This document shows positions 1 to 7,207 of a stretch of DNA of 64,000 nt, piece by piece. This stretch comes from Paracoccaceae bacterium (lineage in GTDB: Bacteria > Pseudomonadota > Alphaproteobacteria > Rhodobacterales > Rhodobacteraceae), in contig JAHYIZ010000008.1 of assembly GCA_019429405.1 (NCBI GenBank), positions 1 through 64,000 of the forward strand, in the 5' to 3' direction. Position 1 is the stretch's first letter, and each line of letters starts with the position of its first letter. Position numbers and translations under genes: made by a program. A model generated the notes under the pieces. The model saw nothing but the letters and a program-made list of their open reading frames with translations. It was not told where the DNA came from and did no database searches.

Positions 1-29
1 CCCTTCGATGAGCCGAGAGGAGAAAAGCG

Positions 30-383
30 ATGGCACGAGCCCGGAAAACCACACCGGCGAAACCCGATACCGAGGGCGCGCAGGCGCCCGCCATCCCCGC
101 AGCTGCGGTCGAGCAGCCCGGCGCGGGCGCCGGAGAGGTTGCAGCACAGGCGGCGGACCTTTCTGGCGAGAGTGCTGCGCCGGTGGCACCGCAGGTGAAC
201 CCGCGCGATCTGCCGGAGGTCTTCCTGACGATCACCGGCCCGAAGCGTGGCCGCCGCCGCGCCGGTCGCCAGTTCGGGCCCGAGCCGGTGCAGATCGCCG
301 CGGCCGATCTGAGCGAGGCGGAGATCCGCGCGCTCAAGGCCGATCCGACGCTGAAGATCGACGTCAGTTCCGTCCCTGGCTGA
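30..383 (+). CDS. Mu gp35-like (HI1506-related) phage protein
   Basis: This 117-residue protein resembles the HI1506/FluMu family, which sits between the major capsid gene and gp36 in Mu-like phages. The first half (about residues 1-60) is Ala/Pro-rich and looks disordered. The second half has the family pattern: a short strand (PEVFLTITG), a basic stretch GRRRAGR, then 'DLSEAEIRALKADPTLKID'. The start is set by GAGGAGA just upstream. The exact role in the virion is not known for the family. Its place at the head of a run of tail genes says that the capsid genes lie to the left of the window. Confidence 0.7.
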   Translation: MARARKTTPAKPDTEGAQAPAIPAAAVEQPGAGAGEVAAQAADLSGESAAPVAPQVNPRDLPEVFLTITGPKRGRRRAGRQFGPEPVQIAAADLSEAEIRALKADPTLKIDVSSVPG

Positions 384-487
384 CGCAAGGGCCGATCGTT
401 CCCCGGCCCCGATGCTCCCGCAAGGGGGCCTGCCTGGCGGCGGTGATGCCGCCGCCAGGACCCTGAAACCCGAAAGGCCCGAGGCGC

Positions 488-916
488 ATGTCGTATATCT
501 CGCAGACCACGCTCACCGACCGCTTCGGCGCGCGCATGCTGGTGGCGCTGACCGACCGCGGCGAGGTCGCGACCGGCGAGATCGACGCGGGCGTGGTGGC
601 GCGGGCGCTGGCCGATACCGATGCGGTGATCGATGGCTACCTGGCGGCGCGCTACGCGCTGCCGCTGGCCGAGGTGCCCGCGCTCATCGCCGACATCGCG
701 GGCGCGATCGCGATCTGGAAACTGCACATCGCCGCGGCCGACCCGAAGATCGAGACCGATTACAAGGATGCGCTGAGGATGCTGCGCGATATCGCCACCG
801 GCGCGGTGCGGCTGTCGGTGGCGGGGGCCGAGCCCGGCGTCAGCGGCGGCACCGGGGTGCGCATCACTGATCGCGAACGCCCGCTGACCGAGGCCAACCT
901 GAAAGGCTTCATCTGA
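488..916 (+). CDS. DUF1320 family protein (Mu gp36-like head-tail connector)
   Basis: The 142-residue product matches the DUF1320/Mu gp36 family, thought to act at the head-tail joint. Typical features are the opening 'MSYISQTTLTDRFG', the segment 'VIDGYLAARYALPL' near residue 50, and the aromatic/charged 'YKDALRMLRDIATG' helix near residue 95. Its length is normal for the family. Its last codon overlaps the start of the next gene by one base (TGATG), so the two are probably translated together. Family assignment is firm; the structural role is inferred from Mu. Confidence 0.8.
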   Translation: MSYISQTTLTDRFGARMLVALTDRGEVATGEIDAGVVARALADTDAVIDGYLAARYALPLAEVPALIADIAGAIAIWKLHIAAADPKIETDYKDALRMLRDIATGAVRLSVAGAEPGVSGGTGVRITDRERPLTEANLKGFI

Positions 917-1350
917 TGCTGGTCGCCGACGTCATCGCCCGCCTCGACGCCCGGGTGACGGGCCTGTCCGGTCGCGTCGAGGGTGCGGCGCAGTTCGCCG
1001 ACCTGATGGCGCGCAAGGCGCTGCCGCAGGTGACACCCGCGGCGCATGTGCTGCCGCTCGGGCTGCAAGGCGGCCAGGTGCAATCGGCTGCGGGCCAGTT
1101 CGTGCAGGGCGTCGAGGAGGTCATCGCGGTGATCCTGACATTCCGCTCGCATGAACGCACCGGAAGTGGCGCGCTGGCGCCGCTCGACCAGGTGATCCGC
1201 GCGGTGATCGACGCGGTCGCCGGGTGGGGCCCCGAAAATGCCGTGGGCGAGTTTTCGCTGCGGCGCGGCGCGGTGATCAGCATGGCGGCTGGCACCATCG
1301 TCTACCAGCTCGAGTTTTCCATTTCCGACCAGCTGAGGATCGCGACATGA
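916..1350 (+). CDS. Mu gp37-like tail completion/terminator protein
   Basis: This 144-residue protein has the size and position of Mu gp37, a tail completion or terminator protein that caps the tail tube before joining to the head. The C-terminal part holds alternating strands ('TIVYQLEFSISDQLRI') as in terminator folds. It is translationally coupled at both ends: TGATG with the upstream gene and ATGA with the small gene downstream. Sequence similarity in this family is low, so the call rests mainly on order and size. Confidence 0.65.
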   Translation: MLVADVIARLDARVTGLSGRVEGAAQFADLMARKALPQVTPAAHVLPLGLQGGQVQSAAGQFVQGVEEVIAVILTFRSHERTGSGALAPLDQVIRAVIDAVAGWGPENAVGEFSLRRGAVISMAAGTIVYQLEFSISDQLRIAT

Positions 1351-1475
1351 CCAAGACCCTTCCCTCCCAGGGCGGCAGCTACACGCGCGAGCCCGACGGC
1401 ACGCTGAAACCGGTCGCGGCGCCCGCCGCCACCCCGAAATCCGCCCCGAAACCTGCCCCGAAAAAGGAGGCGTAA
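1347..1475 (+). CDS. Small Pro/Ala/Lys-rich phage protein (gp38 position)
   Basis: A 42-residue reading frame begins at an ATGA overlap with the preceding gene and ends 0 bases before the next start, filling the gap exactly. A gene of this kind is common between the tail terminator and tail sheath or tube genes of Mu-like phages. The product starts with a Ser/Thr-Gly segment and ends in an Ala-Pro-Lys repeat, so it is likely disordered. A GGAGG inside its 3' end (AAAAAGGAGGCG) serves as the ribosome site of the tail tube gene. Function unknown. Confidence 0.6.
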   Translation: MTKTLPSQGGSYTREPDGTLKPVAAPAATPKSAPKPAPKKEA

Positions 1476-2408
1476 ATGGCCATTAAATGGCGCACCAAAA
1501 TCCTGCTGGCGAAGATCGAGGCCAGCTATGGCACCGATGCCGCCCCGACCGGGGCGGCGAACGCGATCCTGGCAAACGATGTCACGCTGACGCCGATGGA
1601 AGGCACCGATGTCAGCCGCGATCTGGAACTGGCCTATCTCGGCGCGCAGGCGACGATTCCGGCCGAGCTGCACCAGAAGCTTGCCTTCAAGGTCGAGATG
1701 GCGCCTTCGGGGACCGCCGGTACCGCGCCCGCCTGGGGCGTACTCCTGCGCGGCTGCGCCGTGGCGGAAGTGATCAGTGCCGGGGTCTCGGTCACCTACA
1801 ACCCGGTCAGCGAGGCACACGAGTCGCTGACGCTGCACCTCTGGATCGGCGACACCCGCTACGTGCTGAAGGGCGCGCGCGGCACCGCCAAGATCAGTAT
1901 CGGCGCCCAGGCGATCCCCTATCTCGAATTCAGCTTCACCGGGCTGTTCGCGCAGGCGGCCGAGACCGCGCGGGTGACCCCGACGCTGACCGCGTTCCAG
2001 AAACCGCTGTTGGCCACCAGCGCCAACACCCCGGTGTTCACACTTGGCGGCACCGGCTTCGTGCTGCGCTCGCTGATGTTCGACCTCGGCAACCAGATCG
2101 AGAACCGCTTTCTGATCGGGTCGGAGGCGGTGCTGATCTCCGAGAAAGCCGAGGCGATCGAGGCCAAGGTCGAGGCGGTGGCGCTGACCACCTTCGATCC
2201 CTACGCCAAGGCGCTGGCGCAGGATGCGGTGGCGCTGGTGCTGACGCATGGCACCGCGGCCGGGCAGATCGCGACGCTCGGCGTGCCGACCGCGCAGATG
2301 CAGCGGCCGCAGGGGCTCGAGAACGCTCAGAACATCCTCGAATGGCCGCTGCGCCTGGTGCCGCTGCCCGGTACCGGCAACGACCAGTGGACCCTCACCC
2401 TCACCTGA
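1476..2408 (+). CDS. Phage tail tube protein
   Basis: The 310-residue product has the pattern of siphophage major tail proteins: an N-terminal segment of the type 'ILLAKIEASYGTDAAPTGA', then long beta-rich stretches, and a C-terminal domain with repeated hydrophobic strands (near residues 190-300). Mu itself has a contractile sheath gene here, so a tube protein without a sheath points to a flexible, non-contractile tail, as described for the Rhodobacter phage RcapMu. It follows a strong ribosome site and precedes the chaperone pair, the usual order in siphophages. Confidence 0.75.
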   Translation: MAIKWRTKILLAKIEASYGTDAAPTGAANAILANDVTLTPMEGTDVSRDLELAYLGAQATIPAELHQKLAFKVEMAPSGTAGTAPAWGVLLRGCAVAEVISAGVSVTYNPVSEAHESLTLHLWIGDTRYVLKGARGTAKISIGAQAIPYLEFSFTGLFAQAAETARVTPTLTAFQKPLLATSANTPVFTLGGTGFVLRSLMFDLGNQIENRFLIGSEAVLISEKAEAIEAKVEAVALTTFDPYAKALAQDAVALVLTHGTAAGQIATLGVPTAQMQRPQGLENAQNILEWPLRLVPLPGTGNDQWTLTLT

Positions 2409-2421
2409 TAGCGGAGCCGAC

Positions 2422-2751
2422 ATGTTCAAGATCATCCAGAACCCCGAGTTTACCCATGCCGTGCCGGTGCAGGTACCCGCCGATGGCGGCCACCGCGAAG
2501 AGGTGCTGAAGGCCCGGTTTCGGGTGCTGTCGGGCGAGGGCGACGATGTCTTCGCGCTGACCTCGAACGCGGCAATCAGCGCCTTTCTGATCCGCGCCGT
2601 GGTCGGGCTCGAGGACATCGTCGACGATGACGGCGCGCCGGTGCCCTATTCCGACGCGGTGCGTGACCAGGTGCTGGCGCTGCCCTACGCGCGCACCGCC
2701 TTGTTGCGCGCCTACATCGCGGCGGTCACCAAGGCGCGCGCGGGAAACTGA
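2422..2751 (+). CDS. Tail assembly chaperone, short form (lambda G-like)
   Basis: This 109-residue protein lies between the tail tube and tape measure genes, where siphophages encode the G chaperone that coats the tape measure during tail assembly. The start is at the ATG that follows GGAGCC. Its 3' end is unusual: the last sense codons are GGA AAC within the heptamer G GGA AAC (2742-2748), followed at once by TGA. This is a standard -1 slippery site (lambda uses G GGA AAG), so a fraction of ribosomes should continue into the next frame and make a G-T fusion. Confidence 0.8.
   Translation: MFKIIQNPEFTHAVPVQVPADGGHREEVLKARFRVLSGEGDDVFALTSNAAISAFLIRAVVGLEDIVDDDGAPVPYSDAVRDQVLALPYARTALLRAYIAAVTKARAGN
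2742..2748 (+). other. -1 ribosomal frameshift slippery site G GGA AAC
   Basis: The heptamer GGGAAAC is in the X XXY YYZ register with respect to the upstream chaperone frame (codons GGA and AAC) and is followed directly by the TGA stop. After slipping by one base the tRNAs can re-pair with GGG and AAA, and reading continues in the open downstream frame to 3098. Position, register and gene order all match the programmed frameshift of siphophage tail chaperones. Confidence 0.8.
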
Positions 2752-3098
2752 CTGCCGCCGGACGGGCCTGGGCGCGGGGCGAGTTTGGCGGGGCGGGTGA
2801 AGACGAGGCGGAGGCGGATGCGCGCCGCTGGGGTCTGGAAATCGACGGGAACGCGCCCGGCGAGGCGGGCCCCGGCATCTGGGCGGAAAACCTCGCGGCC
2901 TTCGAGGCGTTTCTAGCGGTAGCGACACAGTGGAGAGTGGTGGGACATATGAACGGCATGACCGCAACAGGGCTTGATTACGCAGGCGCGCGCGCCGGGC
3001 TCGATCTTGCCGGGATCGCCGTCACCCCCGCGCTCTGGGCCGATCTGCAGAGTATTGAGCACGGCGCGATCGCCGCGATGAACGAGGCGCAGCAATGA
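2748..3098 (+). CDS. Tail assembly chaperone T part, made by -1 frameshift (DUF1799-like)
   Basis: The frame that is -1 to the upstream chaperone is open from the slippery site to 3098 and has no start codon until an internal ATG at 2949. The 116 residues it adds include the stretch 'AFEAFLAVATQWRVVG', typical of DUF1799 phage proteins found before tape measure genes. Read as a fusion with the upstream gene the product is about 225 residues. It overlaps the tape measure start by four bases (ATGA). Translation by frameshift is inferred from the heptamer and the lack of an independent start; the open frame itself is seen directly. Confidence 0.75.
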   Translation: MTAAGRAWARGEFGGAGEDEAEADARRWGLEIDGNAPGEAGPGIWAENLAAFEAFLAVATQWRVVGHMNGMTATGLDYAGARAGLDLAGIAVTPALWADLQSIEHGAIAAMNEAQQ

Positions 3099-5515
3099 GC
3101 CAGGCCTTCGTTCTTTCCGGCAAGATCACGCTCGACCCGAAAGCCGCGGTCGCCGGGCTTGACGCCACGCAAGCGGCGCTCGCCGAGACCAAGGCGGAAG
3201 TCGTTGAGTTTGGACAGGGTGCCAGCGGCCTGAAGAACGAGCTGCAGGTGGCCTCGACCGCCATGCAGCAGATGATCGAGGCGGCAACCGGAGTTCGTGA
3301 GGCGAACGAATTGTCTGCCGCCGAAATGCTGGTCTATGGGGACGAGCTTGATCGAATTCGCTCCCGGTATAGCCCGCTCTTTGCCGCATCTCGGGCTTAT
3401 GAACTTGAGCTGATAGAAATAGCTGACGCCGAGAAGCTCGGCGCGATTACGGCAAACGAGGCGGCCGCGGCGCGGCAACGCGCTGCGGCGGCAATGACAC
3501 CGATGACCGCGCAGACCCGCGCCCTCGGCGCCGAAATGAGCCGCAGCTTCGCGCTCGGTGGTTATCAGGCCAAGATGCTCGCGATGCAGCTTTCGCAGGT
3601 CGGGCAGCAAGCGATGGCGGGTGGCGGCTTCATGCGAGCGCTCGCCATCCAGTTGCCGGATATCGGCTTGGCATTTGGCACCGTGGGAACGGCTGTCGGC
3701 CTGCTCGCCGGTATCGCTTTGCCCGCGTTGGTCAGCTCTTTTTGGGATGCCGGAGATGCCGGGCGCACGGTGGAAGACCGGATCAAGGATCTGACCGGAG
3801 CGCTCGATGCCTACAACCGCTACACGGATCTGGCGAAAAAGACGACGAAGGAACTCAAGGAAGAGTTCGGGTCGTTTGCCGACGAAATGCGGAATTTGTC
3901 ACGGTACCTCGCTGAGGTCTCGGTCGGCCGCGCGCTCGACGCGCTGGCTACCGAGGGAAATCCCCTCCTTGGCGAGCTGCGCGACGCGGTAACCGCAGTA
4001 CATGAGCTGGACGCGGCAACGCAGAAATCAGCGCGACTGATATCAGGCTACGGCGGCGCAACATCCGAACAGATTTTGACCGCCAAGGAGGCATTGGGAG
4101 GCTTTCAGGATACCGTCGACGATGCTGCTGCGAAGCTTGGCATGCTCCCGGAGCAGGCGGTCGCAATTTCTGCGGCGTTCGACAGGTTGTTCACGGCTGG
4201 CAATATGACCGAGATCAGGGACCGCGCCGCCGAGGTCTTGAACCAAATCCAGCAGTTTTTCCCGGAAGGTACCAAGCTTCCGCCCAAGCTGGCCGAGGCG
4301 GCAGAGCTGCTTGAGGAGATCGCTGCAAAAGCTGCGCGCGGCGTTGCCTCGGCAGAAGAGTTGGCAGCGCTCGATATCGCTGGCGGGATCCGCACTGCTG
4401 CTGATGAAGCGCGCCGCCTGGCCGACGAATTGCTGGCGGCCGTGGGAGCGGCACAATCGCTGGCCTCGCAGGGTGGCGCTGCATTGCGCGATGCCAAACT
4501 GCGCTATGAATTGCGCGATGATCCCGTACGGCTGGCGGCTGAACTTGCCGGGGCCCAATTTGATGCGCGCACACGAGTTCCACAGGACGCGGATCCTACG
4601 ATCAAGGCAGTGATCGAGGCGAATCGGCGGCAAGCAGTTTCCGATGCGGCTGAACTGGCACGCAGCAATGCCGCGCTCGCCGAGTGGCAACGCAATCAGC
4701 GCTCGGCTGCTGGCGGGACCGAGAAGCAGCGCGGCGCGCTTGCCGATCTGATCGACGCGCAGATGCAGGAACTCGCGATCCTGCGCGAATCGGACCCGGT
4801 GCAGAAGGAGATGCTGAAACACCGCGAGGCGATGGTCGGCGCGACCAACGCCGAGCGGCAGATGGTCGAGGAACTGATCGCCACGCGCCTGCGCGAGCAG
4901 GAACAGATGCAGGCGCTGCAGGAGACACAGGATTTCTTCACCGGTACGCTTTACGACGCCTTCGAAGGCCTGATCCTGCGCGGCGAGAGCCTGAAGGACG
5001 TGTTGCATAATATCGTCGCGGCGCTGGCACGCGCGGCCTTGCAGGCGACATTGCTGGGCGAGGGGCCACTTGCCGGGCTGTTTGGCACCTCGGGAGGCGG
5101 TGGCCTCTTCACCATGCTGTTCAAGGCGATCTTTCCCGGCAAGGCTGACGGCGGGCTGATCACCGGGCCGGGCTCGGGCACCTCGGATGATGTGCTGATC
5201 GCCGCCTCGTCGGGCGAATTTGTGATGACCGCCGCCGCCACGCGGCGCCACCGCCATCTGCTCGAGGCGATGAACGCCGGGGCGACAATGCCGGGTTTCG
5301 CGCGCGGCGGTGCGGTGGGCGGGGCGTCCGCAGGTTCGCAACAGGCGCTTGCCGGTCCCGCCAGCATCACGATTGACCTGCGCGGCGCGCGCGGCAATGC
5401 CGAAATCGAGACTCTGGTGGCCGAAGGCATCCGGCGCGGCCTTGCCGAGTACGACCGCCAGGCGTTGCCCGGGCGCGTGCGTCAGATCTCCGGCGATCTG
5501 CGGAGGGTCGGCTGA
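3095..5515 (+). CDS. Phage tail tape measure protein
   Basis: At 806 residues this is the second longest gene of the phage region and has the composition of a tape measure protein, which sets tail length and is ejected ahead of the DNA. It has long Ala/Glu-rich helical stretches (about 20-160, 220-620), a hydrophobic segment near residues 190-216 ('GLAFGTVGTAVGLLAGIALP'), and a Gly-rich C-terminal part ('GLITGPGSGTSDDV') typical of lambda-like tape measure tails. It overlaps both neighbours by four or one bases. The middle (about 3300-4650) looks less G+C-rich than the flanks, consistent with the mosaic nature of these genes. Confidence 0.85.
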   Translation: MSQAFVLSGKITLDPKAAVAGLDATQAALAETKAEVVEFGQGASGLKNELQVASTAMQQMIEAATGVREANELSAAEMLVYGDELDRIRSRYSPLFAASRAYELELIEIADAEKLGAITANEAAAARQRAAAAMTPMTAQTRALGAEMSRSFALGGYQAKMLAMQLSQVGQQAMAGGGFMRALAIQLPDIGLAFGTVGTAVGLLAGIALPALVSSFWDAGDAGRTVEDRIKDLTGALDAYNRYTDLAKKTTKELKEEFGSFADEMRNLSRYLAEVSVGRALDALATEGNPLLGELRDAVTAVHELDAATQKSARLISGYGGATSEQILTAKEALGGFQDTVDDAAAKLGMLPEQAVAISAAFDRLFTAGNMTEIRDRAAEVLNQIQQFFPEGTKLPPKLAEAAELLEEIAAKAARGVASAEELAALDIAGGIRTAADEARRLADELLAAVGAAQSLASQGGAALRDAKLRYELRDDPVRLAAELAGAQFDARTRVPQDADPTIKAVIEANRRQAVSDAAELARSNAALAEWQRNQRSAAGGTEKQRGALADLIDAQMQELAILRESDPVQKEMLKHREAMVGATNAERQMVEELIATRLREQEQMQALQETQDFFTGTLYDAFEGLILRGESLKDVLHNIVAALARAALQATLLGEGPLAGLFGTSGGGGLFTMLFKAIFPGKADGGLITGPGSGTSDDVLIAASSGEFVMTAAATRRHRHLLEAMNAGATMPGFARGGAVGGASAGSQQALAGPASITIDLRGARGNAEIETLVAEGIRRGLAEYDRQALPGRVRQISGDLRRVG

Positions 5516-6171
5516 TGGCGCTCGCCTTTCCGCTGGCCCGCGAGACCTTCTTCGACTTGCTGCCGGTGCAGCGGATCACCTTCGATTGCCCCGAACAGGT
5601 GCAGATCGCGCGTACCGGCGGCGGCGAGGTGCTCGCGGCCGATCTCGGGCCGCGGCTCTGGTCGGGCGAGGTCACGCTCGGGCGTCTACTGCGCGCTGAG
5701 GCCGCGCCGGTACAGGCGCTCCTGTCGGTACTGCGCGGCGCAGGGGCCTCGTTCTTGGCCTATGACGTGACGCGCCCGGCGCCGCTAGTGGATCCGACCG
5801 GGGCGCTGCTGGGCGCGGCCACTCCGACGATCCATGAACTGCTGGCAGGTTCGCGCGAGATCAAACTCGCCGGTCTGCCCGAGGGCTATGTGATCTCCAG
5901 TGGCGATTACCTCGGCTTTGCCTATGGCACCGGGCCGGTGCGCCAGGCGCTGCACCGCGTGGTGACCGGCGGAGTGGCAGACGCTGGCGGCATCACCGGC
6001 ACGATCGAGGTGACACCGCCCCTGCGCCCCGGTGCCAGTACCGGCGCCGCCGTTGATCTGATCAAGCCCGCGATCAAGGCGGTGCTGGAACCCGGCTCGA
6101 TCGACGCGGGCGCGGTGTCGCGCTGGCTGACCGAGGGCATCAGCTTCCGCTTCCTCCAGACGTTGAGGTAG
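5515..6171 (+). CDS. Minor tail protein, distal-tail position (GTA g12-like place)
   Basis: This 218-residue protein directly follows the tape measure gene (TGATG overlap). It begins with 'FPLARETFFDLLPVQ' and has a repeated W-S-G-E-V-T strand pattern (about residue 45) and a second barrel-like half near 110-215, which fits a distal tail protein. In the Rhodobacter gene transfer agent the equivalent place is taken by g12. No close family was recognised, so the assignment rests on order, length and beta-rich character. Confidence 0.55.
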   Translation: MALAFPLARETFFDLLPVQRITFDCPEQVQIARTGGGEVLAADLGPRLWSGEVTLGRLLRAEAAPVQALLSVLRGAGASFLAYDVTRPAPLVDPTGALLGAATPTIHELLAGSREIKLAGLPEGYVISSGDYLGFAYGTGPVRQALHRVVTGGVADAGGITGTIEVTPPLRPGASTGAAVDLIKPAIKAVLEPGSIDAGAVSRWLTEGISFRFLQTLR

Positions 6172-6173
6172 CG

Positions 6174-6785
6174 ATGCGCACGTTCGGAACCACTACCAGC
6201 CTTTATCTCGCCTCGCGCGAAGGCGTCATGTCGCGCCTCTTGATCTGGGTCAGGGCGCGCAACCGCGCGACCGGCGCCGAAGAGGCTCTGGGTCTTTGGA
6301 CCGGCGACGATCACCGCAGCTTCACGATCGACGGTGCGACCCGGCTTTACTACGGCGCAGGTGGGGTGCTGGGGATCGAGCCGATCACCATGCAGACCGG
6401 CATCGTGGTGCGCATGCACCGCGTGACGCTGGCGCCGACCGCGCCCGAAGTGGCGCAGGCCTTGCGCACCTATGATGCGCGCCTTGCCCCCGTCGAGATC
6501 CACCGCGCCTTTTTCGCGCCCGCCTCGGGCGAGTTGATCGAGGCGCCGCACCGGGTGTTCAAGGGCTGGATCGATGCCATTTCTCTGCCCACGCCCGAAG
6601 TCGGCGGGCAGGGGGCGGTCGAGGTCACCTTGGCCAGCTCGGCGCGTGCGCTGACCAAGGTGCTGGCCCTGAAGAAAAGCGACGAGAGCCAGCGCCGTCG
6701 CGGCGATGACCGGATCCGGCGCTATACCGACATTTCCGGATCGGTCGACGTCTATTGGGGCGAGACGAAGGCGAAATCGTCATGA
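6174..6785 (+). CDS. Minor tail (hub) protein, GTA g13-like place
   Basis: The 203-residue product has an N-terminal strand 'TTSLYLASREGVMSRLLIWV' and a central 'HRAFFAPASGELIEAPHRVFKGWID' type element seen in tail hub proteins that attach to the distal tail ring. The last 30 residues are basic and polar. It is coupled to the next gene by ATGA. Order and size match g13 of gene transfer agents and the DUF2163-type proteins of related phages, but sequence similarity by eye is modest. Confidence 0.55.
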   Translation: MRTFGTTTSLYLASREGVMSRLLIWVRARNRATGAEEALGLWTGDDHRSFTIDGATRLYYGAGGVLGIEPITMQTGIVVRMHRVTLAPTAPEVAQALRTYDARLAPVEIHRAFFAPASGELIEAPHRVFKGWIDAISLPTPEVGGQGAVEVTLASSARALTKVLALKKSDESQRRRGDDRIRRYTDISGSVDVYWGETKAKSS

Positions 6786-7204
6786 CCCATGCGCCCCTCA
6801 CCCGCCTGCCCGATTGGAAACCGCGCCTCACCGCCTGGCTGGCCGAGGCAGCGCGCCGCCCCTTTGCCGAGGGCGAGCATGATTGCGCGCTCTTCTTCGC
6901 AGGCGCGGTCGAGGCGATGACCGGCACTGATCCGGCGGCCGCCTGGCGCGGGCGCTACCCGAGCACCGAAGCCGGGCTCAGGCTGCTGCGCCGGGCGGGG
7001 TTTGCCGATCACGTCGCCCTTGCCGCGGCACGTCTGCCCGAGGTGCCTGCCGCCTATGCCCGCACCGGCGACGGCGCGGTGGTGGCAACCCAAGACGGCC
7101 CCGCACTCGGTCTGGTGCAGGGCGAGATGATCTACGTGCTGGGGCCAACGGGGCTGCGGCTCGTGCCGCGATCGCTCGCATCTCGCGCGTTCAGGGTGGG
7201 GTGA
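6782..7204 (+). CDS. Tail-tip NlpC/P60-like protein (DUF6950 type)
   Basis: A 140-residue protein with the motif 'GEHDCALFFAGAVEAMTG' (near residue 30), where the Asp-Cys pair lies at the start of a helix as in NlpC/P60 cysteine hydrolases. A Trp-Arg-Gly-Arg-Tyr turn follows. This matches DUF6950 proteins encoded just before the large tail-tip protein, the place of g14, a cell-wall peptidase, in gene transfer agents. The start is taken at the ATGA overlap; an upstream in-frame start would extend into the previous gene. Peptidase activity is possible but a clear catalytic His was not located. Confidence 0.6.
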   Translation: MTHAPLTRLPDWKPRLTAWLAEAARRPFAEGEHDCALFFAGAVEAMTGTDPAAAWRGRYPSTEAGLRLLRRAGFADHVALAAARLPEVPAAYARTGDGAVVATQDGPALGLVQGEMIYVLGPTGLRLVPRSLASRAFRVG

Positions 7205-7207
7205 CGC

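Noticed and set aside
1-11. End of an upstream gene, probably the major capsid protein, with TGA at 9-11
   Set aside because: Only three codons are visible; Mu gene order suggests a capsid gene but the bases here cannot prove it.
1302-2618. Reverse-strand open frame of 438 codons over the tail tube gene
   Set aside because: It is a high-G+C shadow of the tail tube gene, rich in His/Arg/Gln, with no family match and no place in the operon.
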